From: JBGPTK01 sp963797765
GTDB taxonomy: Bacteria > Acidobacteriota > Terriglobia > Acidiferrales > UBA7541
Assembly (NCBI GenBank): GCA_963797765.1
Contig: CAWCQU010000004.1
Location: 186,001 to 250,000 of the forward strand
Direction: 5' to 3'
Length of the DNA stretch: 64,000 bases
Shown: positions 18,040-28,152 of the stretch, in pieces
Layout: every line of letters begins with the position of its first letter
Numbering within the stretch: position 1 is the first letter of the stretch
The notes under the pieces: generated by a model
Databases searched by the model: none
What the model was told of the DNA's origin: nothing
What the model saw: the letters and a program-made list of their open reading frames with translations, nothing else
Position numbers and translations under genes: made by a program

Positions 18040-20599
18040 ATGCAAAACCTTCTGGGCAATCTTCGGTACGCTTTGCGGCAGTTCCGGATGTCGCCCGTCT
18101 TTACCGCTGCGGCCGTACTTACGCTGGCCCTGGGAATCGGCGGGACGACGGCAATTTTCACGTTGATTCACGCCGTGATGCTACGTTCGCTGCCGGTTTC
18201 TGATCCGGGAAGACTGTACCGGGTTGGCGAAGGTGACGAGTGTTGCGTAGAGGGAGGTCCTCAAGACCGTTGGGGATTGTTTTCCTACCCTCTGTACGAG
18301 CGGCTGAAAGCCGAAACACCGGAATTTGAAGAGGCGGCCGCTTTCCAAGCGGGGCAGAGGCTCTTGAGCGTGCGGCGTCAAGGCGCGGAATCGGCTGCCA
18401 GGCCGTTGCATTCCGAGTATGTGACGGGTAACTATTTTTCAACGTTCGGGGTGGGCGCGTTTGGCGGACGAGTGTTTACTCCCGATGACGACAAGCCCAA
18501 TTCTCCACCGGTCGCCGTGCTGAGCCACCGTGTGTGGCAGAACACCTACGGGGGCGATCCATCGGTGGTCGGCGCAAGTTTTGTGGTGGAGGGCCACCCT
18601 TTCATCGATCATTGGTATCGCTCCGCCTGGTTTCTTCGGGGAAACGATTCGGAGCGATCCTCCGGATATTTGGGTTCCGGTGCACCAGGAAGCGATGATC
18701 GACGGGGAAGGCGCGCTGTTGAATCAATCCGTCGCGGCGTGGCTGCGCATGATCGGGCGTTTGCGGCCAGGGGCCACTACCGATGGAATGTCGGCCCACT
18801 TGACTACCGTGCTGCGGCAATGGATGCAAAACGATTCGGGATATCCGGCAAATTGGATGTCCGACGTAAACCGCATGCTTCCCAAACAAGTTCTCAACGT
18901 GGTGCCGGCCGGCGCGGGAGTTGCGGTGATGAAAGAAGAATACGGGCGCAGCCTGCAGATCCTTTTAGGTGTTTGCGGGCTGGTGCTCTTGATTGCCTGC
19001 GCCAACGTGGCCAACTTGCTGCTGGCGCGGGCGGTGGGGCGGCGCGGACAAACTGCCTTGCGAATGGCGTTAGGCGCGACCCGCGGACAGATCATCACGC
19101 AGGCACTTACGGAAAGTGTTCTGCTGGCGATCGGCGGCGGGATTGCCGGAATCCTGGTGTCCATGGCGGCTGTGCGGCTGCTGATCGTGATGGCTTTCCG
19201 GACGTCGGGATTTCTTTCCAGCAGCACTCGGCCCTCGCTGGTGGTATTGGCGTTTTCCTTTGGATTGGCCCTGATGACGGGAATCATCTTTGGCGCGGCT
19301 CCGGCCTGGTTTGCCACCCGTTCCGATCCAGCGGAGGCATTGCGTGGAGCGGGCCGCGGCACCAGCGACCATTCATCGCTGGCGCGAAACAGCCTGTTGG
19401 TTGTGCAGGCCACGATTTCTCTGGTGCTGGTAGCAGGTGCAATGATGCTGGCGCGCAGCCTGAATAAGCTGGAGCATCAGGATTTCGGATTTAGAACCGA
19501 AGGCCGGGTGGTGGTGGAGCTGCATAGTCCTCCAGCCACATACACGCAGCCGCAACTGGCTGCGCTCTACCGCCGGATGGAAGAAAGTCTCAATCGAATT
19601 CCGGGAGTTCGAGGGTCGGGTTTGGCGCTCTACAATCCACTAACCGACAACTGGGGCGAACTCGTTCTCGTGGCCGGGCATGAGGCTCCCAAGATGGAAG
19701 AAAACGCAGGATCGTCGTGGGATCGCGTGAGCGCCGATTATCTGCAAAATTTTGGAATACCGGTTCTACGAGGGCGCGCGTTCACGGCGGCGGATAACGA
19801 AACGACCGCGCCGGTGGCGGTGGTCAACGAGGCGTTTGTAAAACGCTTTTTCAAGAGCAATGAAGACCCGCTGGAGCAGCATTTCGGCCTGGACATGCCC
19901 GAAAATAGCAGCACGTTCCGGATCGTCGGCGTGGTGCGCGACGCGAAATTCGCGGGCTTTGCGTTGAAGCGGCCGGCGCGGCCGACGTTTTTTGTGCCCT
20001 TGGCCCAGAACGTCGAATACAAGGATTCGCTCATGAAGCGAGTGGAATTGCAGTCGCATTTCATCGAGGGAATCATGCTGGTGACCACTCTTCCCACGGG
20101 AGCGCTCGAACCGCTAATGACGAAGGCGCTGGCCGAGCTCGATCCCAACTTGACCATCATCAGCATGCGAACGATGCAGGAAGAAGTGGAGCTTTCCTTC
20201 GACGAGGAACGCGCCGTGGCCGGACTCTCCGGATTGTTTGGGATTGTGGCTCTGATTCTGGCCGCGGTGGGACTCTACGGAGTGACGGCTTACACGGTCG
20301 CGCAGAAGACCAACGAATTCGGCATTCGCATGGCGCTGGGAGCGGACCGAGCGGACGTGATTCAACTTGTGCTGCGGGGGGCGTTCCAGCGCGTGTTTAT
20401 CGGATTGATTTTGGGGTTGCCGCTGGCAATCGGAGCGGGACGGCTGATCTCAGCGCAACTCTATGGCGTTAGTTCGTGGGATCCTTCCGCTCTGGGGGTG
20501 GCTGCGGGCGCACTTGCGGCGTGCTCGTTTTTCGCGGCGATTATTCCTGCAAATCGAGCGGCGTCCATTTCGCCTATGAATGCGTTGCGGATGGAGTGA
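18040..20599 (+). CDS. Long MacB/FtsX-type ABC permease (ADOP family), one frameshift
   Basis: Family of about 800-880-residue permeases with two MacB-periplasmic plus FtsX units, expanded in Acidobacteriota and usually lacking their own ATPase gene nearby. From ATG 18040 ('MQNLLGNLRYALRQFRMSP') the first unit reads to about 18600, then shifts: the protein goes on as 'IIGIAPPGFFGETIRSDPPDIW' in the next frame to the stop at 20599, total about 853 residues. Membrane segments include 'VLTLALGIGGTTAIFTLIH', 'LLGVCGLVLLIACANVANLLLA' (in parts) and the C-terminal FtsX block with 'YGVTAYTVAQKTNEFGIRMALGA'. Unlike the neighbour at 21148 it has no N-terminal prefix domain. Substrate unknown. Confidence 0.85.
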
Positions 20600-20618
20600 G
20601 GCTAAAAACGGAAAAGCT

Positions 20619-20648
20619 TTACCGCAGAGGCGCGGAGAACGCCGAGGG
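20619..20648 (+). repeat. Short dispersed 'ACCGCAGAGGCGCGGAGA' repeat
   Basis: The stretch TTACCGCAGAGGCGCGGAGAACGCCGAGG resembles the CGCAGAG-type tandem-like words that recur between genes in many large bacterial genomes. Only one copy is seen in this window, so the call rests on pattern recall. Confidence 0.3.
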
Positions 20649-20754
20649 ACTGCCGCCCCGGCCTACTACCCATAGACTGTCTTCTGAGGATATTCTGCCG
20701 GCTCAAACCTAAATTTAAGCGCAAGAACAATTGTGAATGGCCGAGATACAGCTC

Positions 20755-20783
20755 TTGCGGTAGATGATCTATGGGAGTATAAG
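20755..20783 (+). promoter_or_regulatory. Predicted leaderless promoter of padR
   Basis: TTGCGG (20755-20760), 17 bases, TATAAG (20778-20783). Transcription would begin at about 20790, the A of the PadR ATG, so the message would have little or no leader; no Shine-Dalgarno motif stands before that ATG. Confidence 0.4.
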
Positions 20784-20789
20784 TCTGGA

Positions 20790-21143
20790 ATGCCAAAACG
20801 AGGCGCACCACCGCTGCAAGGCGAACTGCTGCAAGGCACTCTGGATTTGCTGATCCTACAGACACTGGTTCTGGGCGCCGCGCACGGGCACACCATTGCC
20901 TACGCGATCGAGCATCGTTCCGAGGAAGTGCTGCAGGTGGAACATGGCTCGCTTTATCCGGCGTTGCACCGGCTGGAAGACCGCGGATGGATTGCATCCT
21001 TCTGGGGCAGCTCGGAGAACAACCGCAAAGCGCGTTACTACCGGCTGACTCCCGCGGGGCGCAAACAATTGGCGGTGCAGACAAGCCGGTGGGAACAATT
21101 GGTGCTCGCGATCAACCGCGTGCTGCGTCCGGCGACGGAGTAA
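20790..21143 (+). CDS. PadR-family transcriptional regulator
   Basis: 117 residues from ATG 20790. The winged-helix PadR fold is clear: 'LLQGTLDLLILQTLVLGAAHGHTIAYAIE' (in parts), then 'VEHGSLYPALHRLEDRGWI' (recognition helix) and 'RKARYYRLTPAGRKQL' (wing). PadR proteins bind DNA as dimers and often repress the next gene in response to small molecules. The stop is four bases before the ATG of the long permease at 21148, the usual PadR-permease pairing in Acidobacteriota, so it probably controls itself and that permease. A start at 20733 is possible but adds unrelated residues. Confidence 0.92.
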   Translation: MPKRGAPPLQGELLQGTLDLLILQTLVLGAAHGHTIAYAIEHRSEEVLQVEHGSLYPALHRLEDRGWIASFWGSSENNRKARYYRLTPAGRKQLAVQTSRWEQLVLAINRVLRPATE

Positions 21144-21147
21144 CCCA

Positions 21148-23766
21148 ATGCGATGGAGCCGCATTTTTCACCGGAATTATTGGGATGAGGAGCGAGCCCG
21201 GGAACTCCAGGGTTATCTGGAGATCGAGACGGCGGAAAATATTGCGCGAGGCATGCCGCCCAAGGAGGCGCGCGAGGCCGCGCACCGCAAGCTGGGAAAT
21301 CCGGCGCGAATCCGGGAGGAGATTTTTCGCATGAACAGCCTGGGATTTCTGGAAACGCTGTGGCAGGACGTGCACTACGGCGCGCGAATGCTGCGCAAGA
21401 ATCCCGGCTTCACAGCAATCGCGGTGCTCACGCTGGCGCTCGGCATCGGAGCAAATACGGCGATCTTCTCGGTGGTGAATGCCGTTCTGCTGCGCCCTTT
21501 GCCTTACCAGGATGCGGATCGTCTGATCGCCCTGCAGGAGAATTCGCCGCGCGTGGGGCCGGTTTCGGTTTCTTATCCGAATTTTCTGGACTGGAGGCAA
21601 CAGAGCCATGCGTTTTCACAGATGGCTGCGGTACACAACCTGGGATTCAATCTTTCCGGAGTGACGCAGCCGGAAAATATTGAAGGCCTGGCGGTCTCGC
21701 CAAATTTTCTATCACTACTCGGTGTGCGGCCATTTCTGGGACGTGATTTCCTGCCGGAAGAAGAAACAGCGGGAACGGCGCCGGTGGTCCTGCTTAGCTA
21801 CCAACTGTGGCAATCGCACATGGGCGCGGACTCGAATGTGATGGGCCGAAGCATTACGCTCGATGGGCGAAGTTTCACGATTATTGGAGTGCTGCCTGCG
21901 ACGTTTCGCGCTCCCGAGAAATCCGATGTGATCGCGCCGATCGGGGTGTGGGCGAAAGACATGATGGAGCGCGGCGGCCGCGGCGACATGAATGTGGTGG
22001 GGCGACTGGCGCCGGGCGTGACGCTCACACAGGCGCGAGTGGAGATGGAAACGATCGCCGCGCGGCTGGCCAAGGAGTATCCGGAGGCTAATCAAGGCGC
22101 CGGAGTGGCCATGATGTCGATGCGGGATGTATTCGTGGGCGACACGCGCCCGGCCGTTCTGGTTCTTTTTGCAGCAGTGGTGCTGGTTTTGCTGATTGCC
22201 TGCGTGAATGTGGCCAATCTTTTTCTGGTGCGCGGGGCAGCTCGTGCGAAGGAAATTGCAGTGCGACGGGCGTTTGGCGCGAGCCGCGGCCGCGTGGTCC
22301 GACAGATGCTGACGGAAAGCTTTCTGCTTTCGCTGCTGGGAGGCGCACTTGGAATCGTTCTAGGAGTTTGGGGAGTGCGCGGCCTGGGACATCTGATTCC
22401 GCCCGATTCGTTTCAAGGGTTGGAAGTGCGCATGGATCAGAGTGTGCTGCTTTTCACGGGAGCGATTGTGGTGTTGGTATCGGTTGCCTTCGGATTGTTC
22501 CCTGCTTTTCAGGCGACGCGTCCTGATGTGCAGGAGACGCTGAAAGAAGGCGGACGCAGCGCGACGGCGGGTACGGGACAACACCGGCTGCGCAGTGCGC
22601 TGGCGATCGCGGAAACCGCAATTGCACTGGTCCTGCTGGTGGGAGCGGGGCTGATGATGAAGAGCCTCTACCGGCTGTTGCAGGTGAATCCGGGATTCCG
22701 GCCGGCGCGCGTGTTGCAAATGGAAATGAATTTGCGCTCGGCGCAATATTCCACTCCGGAAGCCATGAAGAATTTCTGGCAGCAAGTGCTGGATCGCACT
22801 CGCGCATTGCCGGGGGTAGAAAGCGTGGCGCTGGGGACGAATGTGCCCCTTTCGTTCAATCACGGCCGCAGCGACATCACGATCGAAGGGCAGCCCCAGC
22901 CTGCTCCGGGAGAGTATGCGCACCCGGATTTCCACATTGTGAGTCCCGGCTATATTGAGACATTGACCGTACCGATTTTGCGTGGGCGGTCGTTTGTCGA
23001 GGCCGATAACGAATCAGGCTTGCCGGTTGCGCTAATCAATGCAGCGTTGGCGCGCCGGTATTGGCCCAATGAAGACCCGGTTGGGAAAAGAATTCTGCAA
23101 GGGCATCGGAGCTCGGGCGCTAACCCGTGGATTACGATTGTGGGGCTGGTGGGCGATACAAAACTCTACGGCCTGGCCAATCCGTCACGGTTTGAAGTGT
23201 ACTTGCCATTCCGCCAGCGCCCGCAGGATGACATGAGCCTGCTGGTGCGTTCCACCGCCGATCCGGCCAGCCTGACAGCTGCCATCCGGCAAGCCGTGGC
23301 GGCAATCGACAAAGACCAGCCTGTGTTTGGAATTGCGACGATGCAAGAATTGGTGGACGAATCCGTGGGGACGCGCCGCCTGACGTTGATTCTGCTGGGA
23401 CTGTTCAGCAGTCTCGCGCTGATTTTGGCGGCGATCGGAATTTATGGCGTGGTTTCCTACAGCGTGGCGCTGCGCACGCATGAAATCGGCATCCGCATGG
23501 CCCTGGGAGCGCAGCCGAAGGATGTGCTGAGGCTGGTGCTGGGGCAGGGAGCGAGGCTGGCATTCTGGGGCGCAGCAATCGGACTGGTGGCGGCCCTGGG
23601 ATTTACACGGTTGCTATCGAGCCTGCTTTATTCGGTTAGCGCGAGCGATCCGCTGACGTTTGCTGTCGTCGCGGTTCTCCTGGTTTTGATCGCGCTGGCG
23701 GCCAGTTACATCCCTGCCCGGCGCGCCTTACGCGTGGATCCGATGGTCGCGCTGCGCTATGAGTGA
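21148..23766 (+). CDS. Long MacB/FtsX-type ABC permease (ADOP family), intact
   Basis: 872 residues, the only intact member of the three in this window. Residues 1-65 are the soluble prefix ('RARELQGYLEIETAENIARGM' in parts, 'EAREAAHRKLGN'), then a MacB-type periplasmic domain after the first helix ('FTAIAVLTLALGIGANTAIF'), a first FtsX helix block (about 345-470), a second periplasmic domain and a second FtsX block ending in 'SYSVALRTHEIGIRMALGA' and 'YIPARRALRVDPMVALRYE'. Probably cotranscribed with padR. These permeases need an ATPase such as MacB/LolD; none is adjacent. Substrate unknown. Confidence 0.92.
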   Translation: MRWSRIFHRNYWDEERARELQGYLEIETAENIARGMPPKEAREAAHRKLGNPARIREEIFRMNSLGFLETLWQDVHYGARMLRKNPGFTAIAVLTLALGIGANTAIFSVVNAVLLRPLPYQDADRLIALQENSPRVGPVSVSYPNFLDWRQQSHAFSQMAAVHNLGFNLSGVTQPENIEGLAVSPNFLSLLGVRPFLGRDFLPEEETAGTAPVVLLSYQLWQSHMGADSNVMGRSITLDGRSFTIIGVLPATFRAPEKSDVIAPIGVWAKDMMERGGRGDMNVVGRLAPGVTLTQARVEMETIAARLAKEYPEANQGAGVAMMSMRDVFVGDTRPAVLVLFAAVVLVLLIACVNVANLFLVRGAARAKEIAVRRAFGASRGRVVRQMLTESFLLSLLGGALGIVLGVWGVRGLGHLIPPDSFQGLEVRMDQSVLLFTGAIVVLVSVAFGLFPAFQATRPDVQETLKEGGRSATAGTGQHRLRSALAIAETAIALVLLVGAGLMMKSLYRLLQVNPGFRPARVLQMEMNLRSAQYSTPEAMKNFWQQVLDRTRALPGVESVALGTNVPLSFNHGRSDITIEGQPQPAPGEYAHPDFHIVSPGYIETLTVPILRGRSFVEADNESGLPVALINAALARRYWPNEDPVGKRILQGHRSSGANPWITIVGLVGDTKLYGLANPSRFEVYLPFRQRPQDDMSLLVRSTADPASLTAAIRQAVAAIDKDQPVFGIATMQELVDESVGTRRLTLILLGLFSSLALILAAIGIYGVVSYSVALRTHEIGIRMALGAQPKDVLRLVLGQGARLAFWGAAIGLVAALGFTRLLSSLLYSVSASDPLTFAVVAVLLVLIALAASYIPARRALRVDPMVALRYE

Positions 23767-23943
23767 TTCGGCATTCACCCTTACAAAAGCACCGCCCCGT
23801 AGTGTTTGAGACCGGCATGACCGCTCTATCCCAGCCATAGCGATCTGAACTTGACCCTAGGGTGCTGCCCACGTATGGTTCTTTCGCAGATCATAAGACT
23901 AAAATCGGAAGCTTGAGACTGGCTTTTGCCGGAGGCCTGACAG

Positions 23944-24978
23944 ATGAAATGTCTGAACTGCGGTAGCGAGATGACAAACAATCAGGTGGCGACGAAGAGC
24001 GACTGCATTTCGTACGACATGTGCGAAAAATGCGGCAGCCTCTGGCTCGACGCGGGCGAACTGGACAAGATGGCGTTTCAGGTGCAAGGAAGCATCGAAT
24101 ACTGCGAGCAAGAAAAGGGCAAGGAACCCGAGAGGCAGGCGAGGAAGTGTCCTCGATGCGACGATTTTGTCCTGGATAAAGTGAGGTTTTTGGAAGCCGA
24201 CGAGATCTACTTGCACTATTGTAGAAATTGTGGCGGATTTTGGCTGGATGGCGGTGAACTCAATCTGATCGACAAAGAACTCACGAAGATCATGCCCGTG
24301 CGAGGCAAAGGGTTTTCCGATCTGATCAACGATGTTCATGTTCCCTATTGGTTCAAGCGCGTCCAGAAACCAAGTAACGAGACGGATTTTCGGGTGGATG
24401 TTGAACCCATTAAGGGCGCCAAAGAGGGCCAGAGCACGTCAGATAAATGCCCAGCCTGTGGAAATAGCCTGAATCAATATTCAATTTTTTCAATGGACTT
24501 TGAAGGTTGTCCCAAATGCAAGGGCATCTGGCTGGTGAAAGACGAGCTGCGAAAATTGAAAAACAGGATCGAAGATGGATCTCTGCGCTGGCTGAACGAC
24601 GAGATCGAGAACTTGGAAAAGACAAACGTGATTTCCTCGAAGCGTTCCTGTGTCAAATGCAAAACGGCTATGGTCTCCGTACTCTTCGGTAAGTCCTCGA
24701 TTCTGATTGATTGGTGCCCGCAATGCCATGGAATGTGGCTCGATCAGAGAGAGTTTGAAGCCATCACCGAATATCTAAAACACGAGCTTCAGGGCATGCA
24801 TTCCAAAGATATGGAAAAGCAGGCCGCCGCGGATATGAAGCGTGTTTTGAGCGGCGGACCAGAGAGCAGAATTGACGAACTTCTTGACGCCAAGGCTGCC
24901 GTTTCGGCAATGATCAGTGCCACCATATTTGAGCATCCAGCGCTGTTCCGCCTGTGCATGAGCGTTCCGCGCTTCTAG
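23944..24978 (+). CDS. Protein with four tandem zf-TFIIB-like zinc ribbons
   Basis: 344 residues made largely of four related units: CxxC, a spacer, CxxC and then the aromatic-acid tail 'G-x-W-L-D-x-x-E'. Unit 1: 'CLNC'...'CEKCGSLWLDAGEL' (about residues 3-40); unit 2: 'CPRC'...'CRNCGGFWLDGGEL' (about 70-110); unit 3: 'CPAC'...'CPKCKGIWLVKDEL' (about 165-202); unit 4: 'CVKC'...'CPQCHGMWLDQREF' (about 238-275). All sixteen cysteines are present, so four zinc sites are expected. Single or double units are common in PF13453 proteins of unknown function; four is unusual. A GGAGG site precedes ATG 23944. Role unknown. Confidence 0.8.
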   Translation: MKCLNCGSEMTNNQVATKSDCISYDMCEKCGSLWLDAGELDKMAFQVQGSIEYCEQEKGKEPERQARKCPRCDDFVLDKVRFLEADEIYLHYCRNCGGFWLDGGELNLIDKELTKIMPVRGKGFSDLINDVHVPYWFKRVQKPSNETDFRVDVEPIKGAKEGQSTSDKCPACGNSLNQYSIFSMDFEGCPKCKGIWLVKDELRKLKNRIEDGSLRWLNDEIENLEKTNVISSKRSCVKCKTAMVSVLFGKSSILIDWCPQCHGMWLDQREFEAITEYLKHELQGMHSKDMEKQAAADMKRVLSGGPESRIDELLDAKAAVSAMISATIFEHPALFRLCMSVPRF

Positions 24979-25068
24979 CGGGATCGGCGACTTAACGGGA
25001 ATTACGCTACCGCTCTGAATTGGGCTGCCTCGAAGCGTACGCATCACCATTCAATCGTAAATTCTGCT

Positions 25069-25482
25069 TCACTCCCGGTAAAGCCACGCCCCCACCACCG
25101 CCGCGAGAATGATTGCAGGAAGGGATGCCACCATCGGCGCCAGAACAGCTCCGGGCGCGACGAATCCGAAAGAACCCCAGGTGGCATCGACGAGGCTGCT
25201 TATGACCCACCACGAGAATCCCGTCACCACGGCAGTCTTTGGCCCCGGACCGTAGCGGGGACGGATGGCCGCATACAACCAGATTGCCCAAATACCCATG
25301 ACCAGGTTCACGAGGAACAGAAACGCGATTAAACTGCCGCTTGGTGCGGACAACCTTCCACCGGGCACGGCGGCCACAAATTCCCTCGAGACGAAAGCGG
25401 TGATCAGGGAAGAGAGCACAGTCCAAGCGACGCCGGCCACAATTCCGCAGAGAACAACCCTCCTCCAATTGATTTTTCCCAT
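25069..25482 (-). CDS. Small integral membrane protein, function unknown
   Basis: 137 residues from ATG 25482, preceded by GGGGGAGAG. Four hydrophobic helices are visible, around residues 8-28 ('VVLCGIVAGVAWTVLSSLI'), 50-72, 83-105 and 110-133. The spacing resembles small uncharacterised four-helix membrane proteins of Acidobacteriota. No catalytic motif is seen. Neighbours on the plus strand are unrelated. Confidence 0.65.
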   Translation of the reverse strand: MGKINWRRVVLCGIVAGVAWTVLSSLITAFVSREFVAAVPGGRLSAPSGSLIAFLFLVNLVMGIWAIWLYAAIRPRYGPGPKTAVVTGFSWWVISSLVDATWGSFGFVAPGAVLAPMVASLPAIILAAVVGAWLYRE

Positions 25483-25685
25483 CACGCTCTCCCCCGGCGC
25501 CATTGACGTTCGTTTAAATCGCAAATTCCGATAGGAACCTCTTGCTCGGGCGCATCGTACGCTTCCCTTGTACTCGACTCAACGAATTTGCCACTAGAGC
25601 AGGCTCATTGACACCAGTTGAACAAACCAACTCCCGATAAACGCACTGATCGGAGACGAACTCCCTATCCAACAGTGCCCTTTGC

Positions 25686-25712
25686 TTGATTAGTGCCCTG
25701 GAGAGTGATAAT
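25686..25712 (+). promoter_or_regulatory. Weak candidate promoter of the lipid locus
   Basis: TTGATT (25686-25691) and GATAAT (25707-25712), spaced by 15 bases, lie about 40 bases before ATG 25753 in the 270-base gap that precedes the long plus-strand gene row. Short spacing makes this uncertain. Confidence 0.25.
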
Positions 25713-25752
25713 TTCAGCCTGCCAAGGCTTTAACTGCTCGCGCCCGTCCCAT

Positions 25753-28152
25753 ATGGATTCGAGGAAACCAACACCATCGGATGCTTCAAGTTTGCCCCAG
25801 CCGCCTGGGGGCGCCAAAGCCCTACCCACGAGCACGTTTTGGCGCGTGGAAGGTAGCCTGTTGAACCTGACTGCGGTTCGTCCGGTGGGGTTTTTTGCAT
25901 GGAACGCGCAGACTTTCCTGGAGCGGTGGGCTCGCCGGGGAACGATGGGGGTTCTGGCTGTGCTGCGGCCGTTCCTTTATTTGACTCATCGGGTATTCGC
26001 CACGCGCGTGCTGCATTCGGTGCTGCGGGGAGTGAGCGAAGACCGTCTCCATCTGCTTGGCGATGAATATTTCCAATACGTCTTGAAACCGCGGCTGAAG
26101 CCCGCCGGAGTGGCGAAGCTCAAGGAAGCGATAGCTTCGGGCGGCCCCGTGGTTCTGGTGAGCCAGGGACTCAACTACATCATGGACCCTCTGGCGAGGC
26201 ACCTGGGCGTCGAGGAGATCCTCTGCAACCGGCTGGAATTTCGCGACGGGATCGCTACCGGACGCTTGCTCTTTCCGGTGATCCGGCCTCGTGGCGCTTT
26301 CGCACGCTTCCTGGGCACGGCCGCGGATGGGAGTACCTCACTTGAAAAGCTGGCGCGCAATCTGGGGTTTAAAGATCATCCGGAAGCGCTGACAGCGTCT
26401 ATCCGATCCGTGCAGCGGAGAGTGTCCCACGTTCACCGCCCGGTGGTGCATTACACGCCCAAAACCCAGATTCCACGGCTTTCCGTGCGCGAGTCGCTGA
26501 AGGGGAAAAATATTCTGCTGATCGGCGCCACCGGATTCATCGGAAAAGTGTGGCTGGCAAATTTGCTGAGCGACCTGCCGGAAATTCGCAAGGTTTATCT
26601 GCTGATCCGGCGGAATCGGTCTACTTCCGCGAGGCAGCGCTTTGAACGGATGGTGCAGGAATCTCCGGTGTTCGATCCGCTGATGGAACGGCACGGCAGC
26701 GGGTTCGGCGCATTCTTGAGCCAACGCGTGGAAGTGGTGGATGGCGATGCCGGGAAACCCGACTTGGGGCTTGACGCAGCCACGAAGAACCGTTTGGCGG
26801 GCACGCTGGATTTGATCGTCAACAGCGCGGGACTCACCGACTTTAATCCTGACCTGCGCGACGCGCTCGATTCCAATGTGGATGCCATCGCCTACCTGCT
26901 CGGATTTCTGCGTGTCTGCGACCATGCGGCGCTGCTGCACCTTTCCACATGCTACGTGGCCGGGGCGCGCGACGGGCGCATCCTGGAAAAACTGGAACCC
27001 AACTACACGCCGGCAAACATCCCGGGCTTCGATGCCGAACACGAGTGGCAGTCGCTCCATGACCTGATTCATAAGACGGAAGTTCAGGCTGAGAGCGCGG
27101 AAGTGACTGAAGCGCTTCGCCGTCAAGCTCTCGAAAAGCAGCATGCGGCAAAGGATCTGCAAGGCGTGGCGCTCGAAAACCAGATTCGCAAGAATCGCGT
27201 TCGCTGGCTGCGCACCGAATTGACCGAGGCAGGCACGAGGCGCGCCCACGAACTGGGCTGGCCAAATACGTATACTTTGACGAAGGGAATCTCGGAGTCG
27301 CTGATCCAGAAGCATGGAGCGGGACTCCCCATCGCGATTGTCCGCCCGGCCATCGTCGAATCTTCCGTGGAGAAGCCGTTTCTGGGCTGGAATGAGGGCA
27401 TCAATACTTCGGCGTCCCTTTCCTATCTTCTTGGCACCTATTTCCGCCAGCTTCCGACGAACGGGCGCAAATGTCTGGATATTATCCCGGTCGATCTAGT
27501 CTGCCGCGGCATGACGCTGATCTCCGCAGCGCTTATGGAGCGGCGTCACCAGGACGTCTACCAGCTCGCGACTTCGGTGACGAATCCCTGCAATATGCGC
27601 CGCTCCATCGAGCTGACCAGCCTGGCGCACCGGAAGCATTATCGAACGCAGAATGGGTTCCGCCACTGGCTCCGTTCGCGGTTCGACGCGATTCCGGTTT
27701 CCAAATCGCGCTATCAGAAGCTTTCAGCGCCGGCCCAAAAGGCCGTGGTGCAAGCCATCAATCGCAGCATCGTATCGACCATGCCGTTTGTGCGCGCGCC
27801 GCTGGTGCGCCGCGAGCGTGAACTCGACCGGGTGATCAAGCTCGTCACTTTATTTGAACCTTTCATTCTGCATAACGACCACACGTTTGAAGCGGACAAC
27901 ATCGAACGGCTCGCCGCGGCGCTCCCGGCGGAAGAGCGGGGACCGTTCGGCTACGATGCTCGCTCGCTCGATTGGTGGGATTATTGGATCAACGTGCACA
28001 TTCCGGCCTTGCGCAAGTGGTGCTATCCTCTGATCGAAGGCCGTCCGCTGGACTCCCGGCCTCATCGCGACATTCAATTTACCGCTGATCCTCCGGCGCG
28101 CGATGAGGAGGCGCCCCAAGCATCCCGGGCCGCCCCGGCCGGTACGACCTGA
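25753..28152 (+). CDS. Fatty acyl-CoA reductase (alcohol-forming type) with degenerate HAD-like N-terminal domain
   Basis: 799 residues from ATG 25753 (a start at 25693 is possible). Residues about 28-200 look like a HAD-IB phosphatase domain ('GGPVVLVSQGLNYIMDPLA', 'CNRLEFRDGIATGRL'), but the nucleophile motif DxD is replaced: where 'FDVDGTL' is expected it reads 'FWRVEGSLL', so it is probably catalytically dead. Residues about 255-600 are a Male-sterility/NAD_binding_4 reductase: 'IGATGFIG' (NADPH site, 258-264), 'LHLSTCYVAG' and the catalytic 'YTLTK' (507-511). A FAR_C-like helical C-terminus follows. Predicted to reduce acyl-CoA or acyl-ACP to a fatty alcohol (or aldehyde). The next reductase gene overlaps its end by 50 bases. 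Confidence 0.85.
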   Translation: MDSRKPTPSDASSLPQPPGGAKALPTSTFWRVEGSLLNLTAVRPVGFFAWNAQTFLERWARRGTMGVLAVLRPFLYLTHRVFATRVLHSVLRGVSEDRLHLLGDEYFQYVLKPRLKPAGVAKLKEAIASGGPVVLVSQGLNYIMDPLARHLGVEEILCNRLEFRDGIATGRLLFPVIRPRGAFARFLGTAADGSTSLEKLARNLGFKDHPEALTASIRSVQRRVSHVHRPVVHYTPKTQIPRLSVRESLKGKNILLIGATGFIGKVWLANLLSDLPEIRKVYLLIRRNRSTSARQRFERMVQESPVFDPLMERHGSGFGAFLSQRVEVVDGDAGKPDLGLDAATKNRLAGTLDLIVNSAGLTDFNPDLRDALDSNVDAIAYLLGFLRVCDHAALLHLSTCYVAGARDGRILEKLEPNYTPANIPGFDAEHEWQSLHDLIHKTEVQAESAEVTEALRRQALEKQHAAKDLQGVALENQIRKNRVRWLRTELTEAGTRRAHELGWPNTYTLTKGISESLIQKHGAGLPIAIVRPAIVESSVEKPFLGWNEGINTSASLSYLLGTYFRQLPTNGRKCLDIIPVDLVCRGMTLISAALMERRHQDVYQLATSVTNPCNMRRSIELTSLAHRKHYRTQNGFRHWLRSRFDAIPVSKSRYQKLSAPAQKAVVQAINRSIVSTMPFVRAPLVRRERELDRVIKLVTLFEPFILHNDHTFEADNIERLAAALPAEERGPFGYDARSLDWWDYWINVHIPALRKWCYPLIEGRPLDSRPHRDIQFTADPPARDEEAPQASRAAPAGTT

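Noticed and set aside
18530..18620. Second permease frame as an independent gene start
   Set aside because: The first codons are not family-like; the sequence becomes normal only at the point where the upstream frame is lost, so it is one frameshifted gene.
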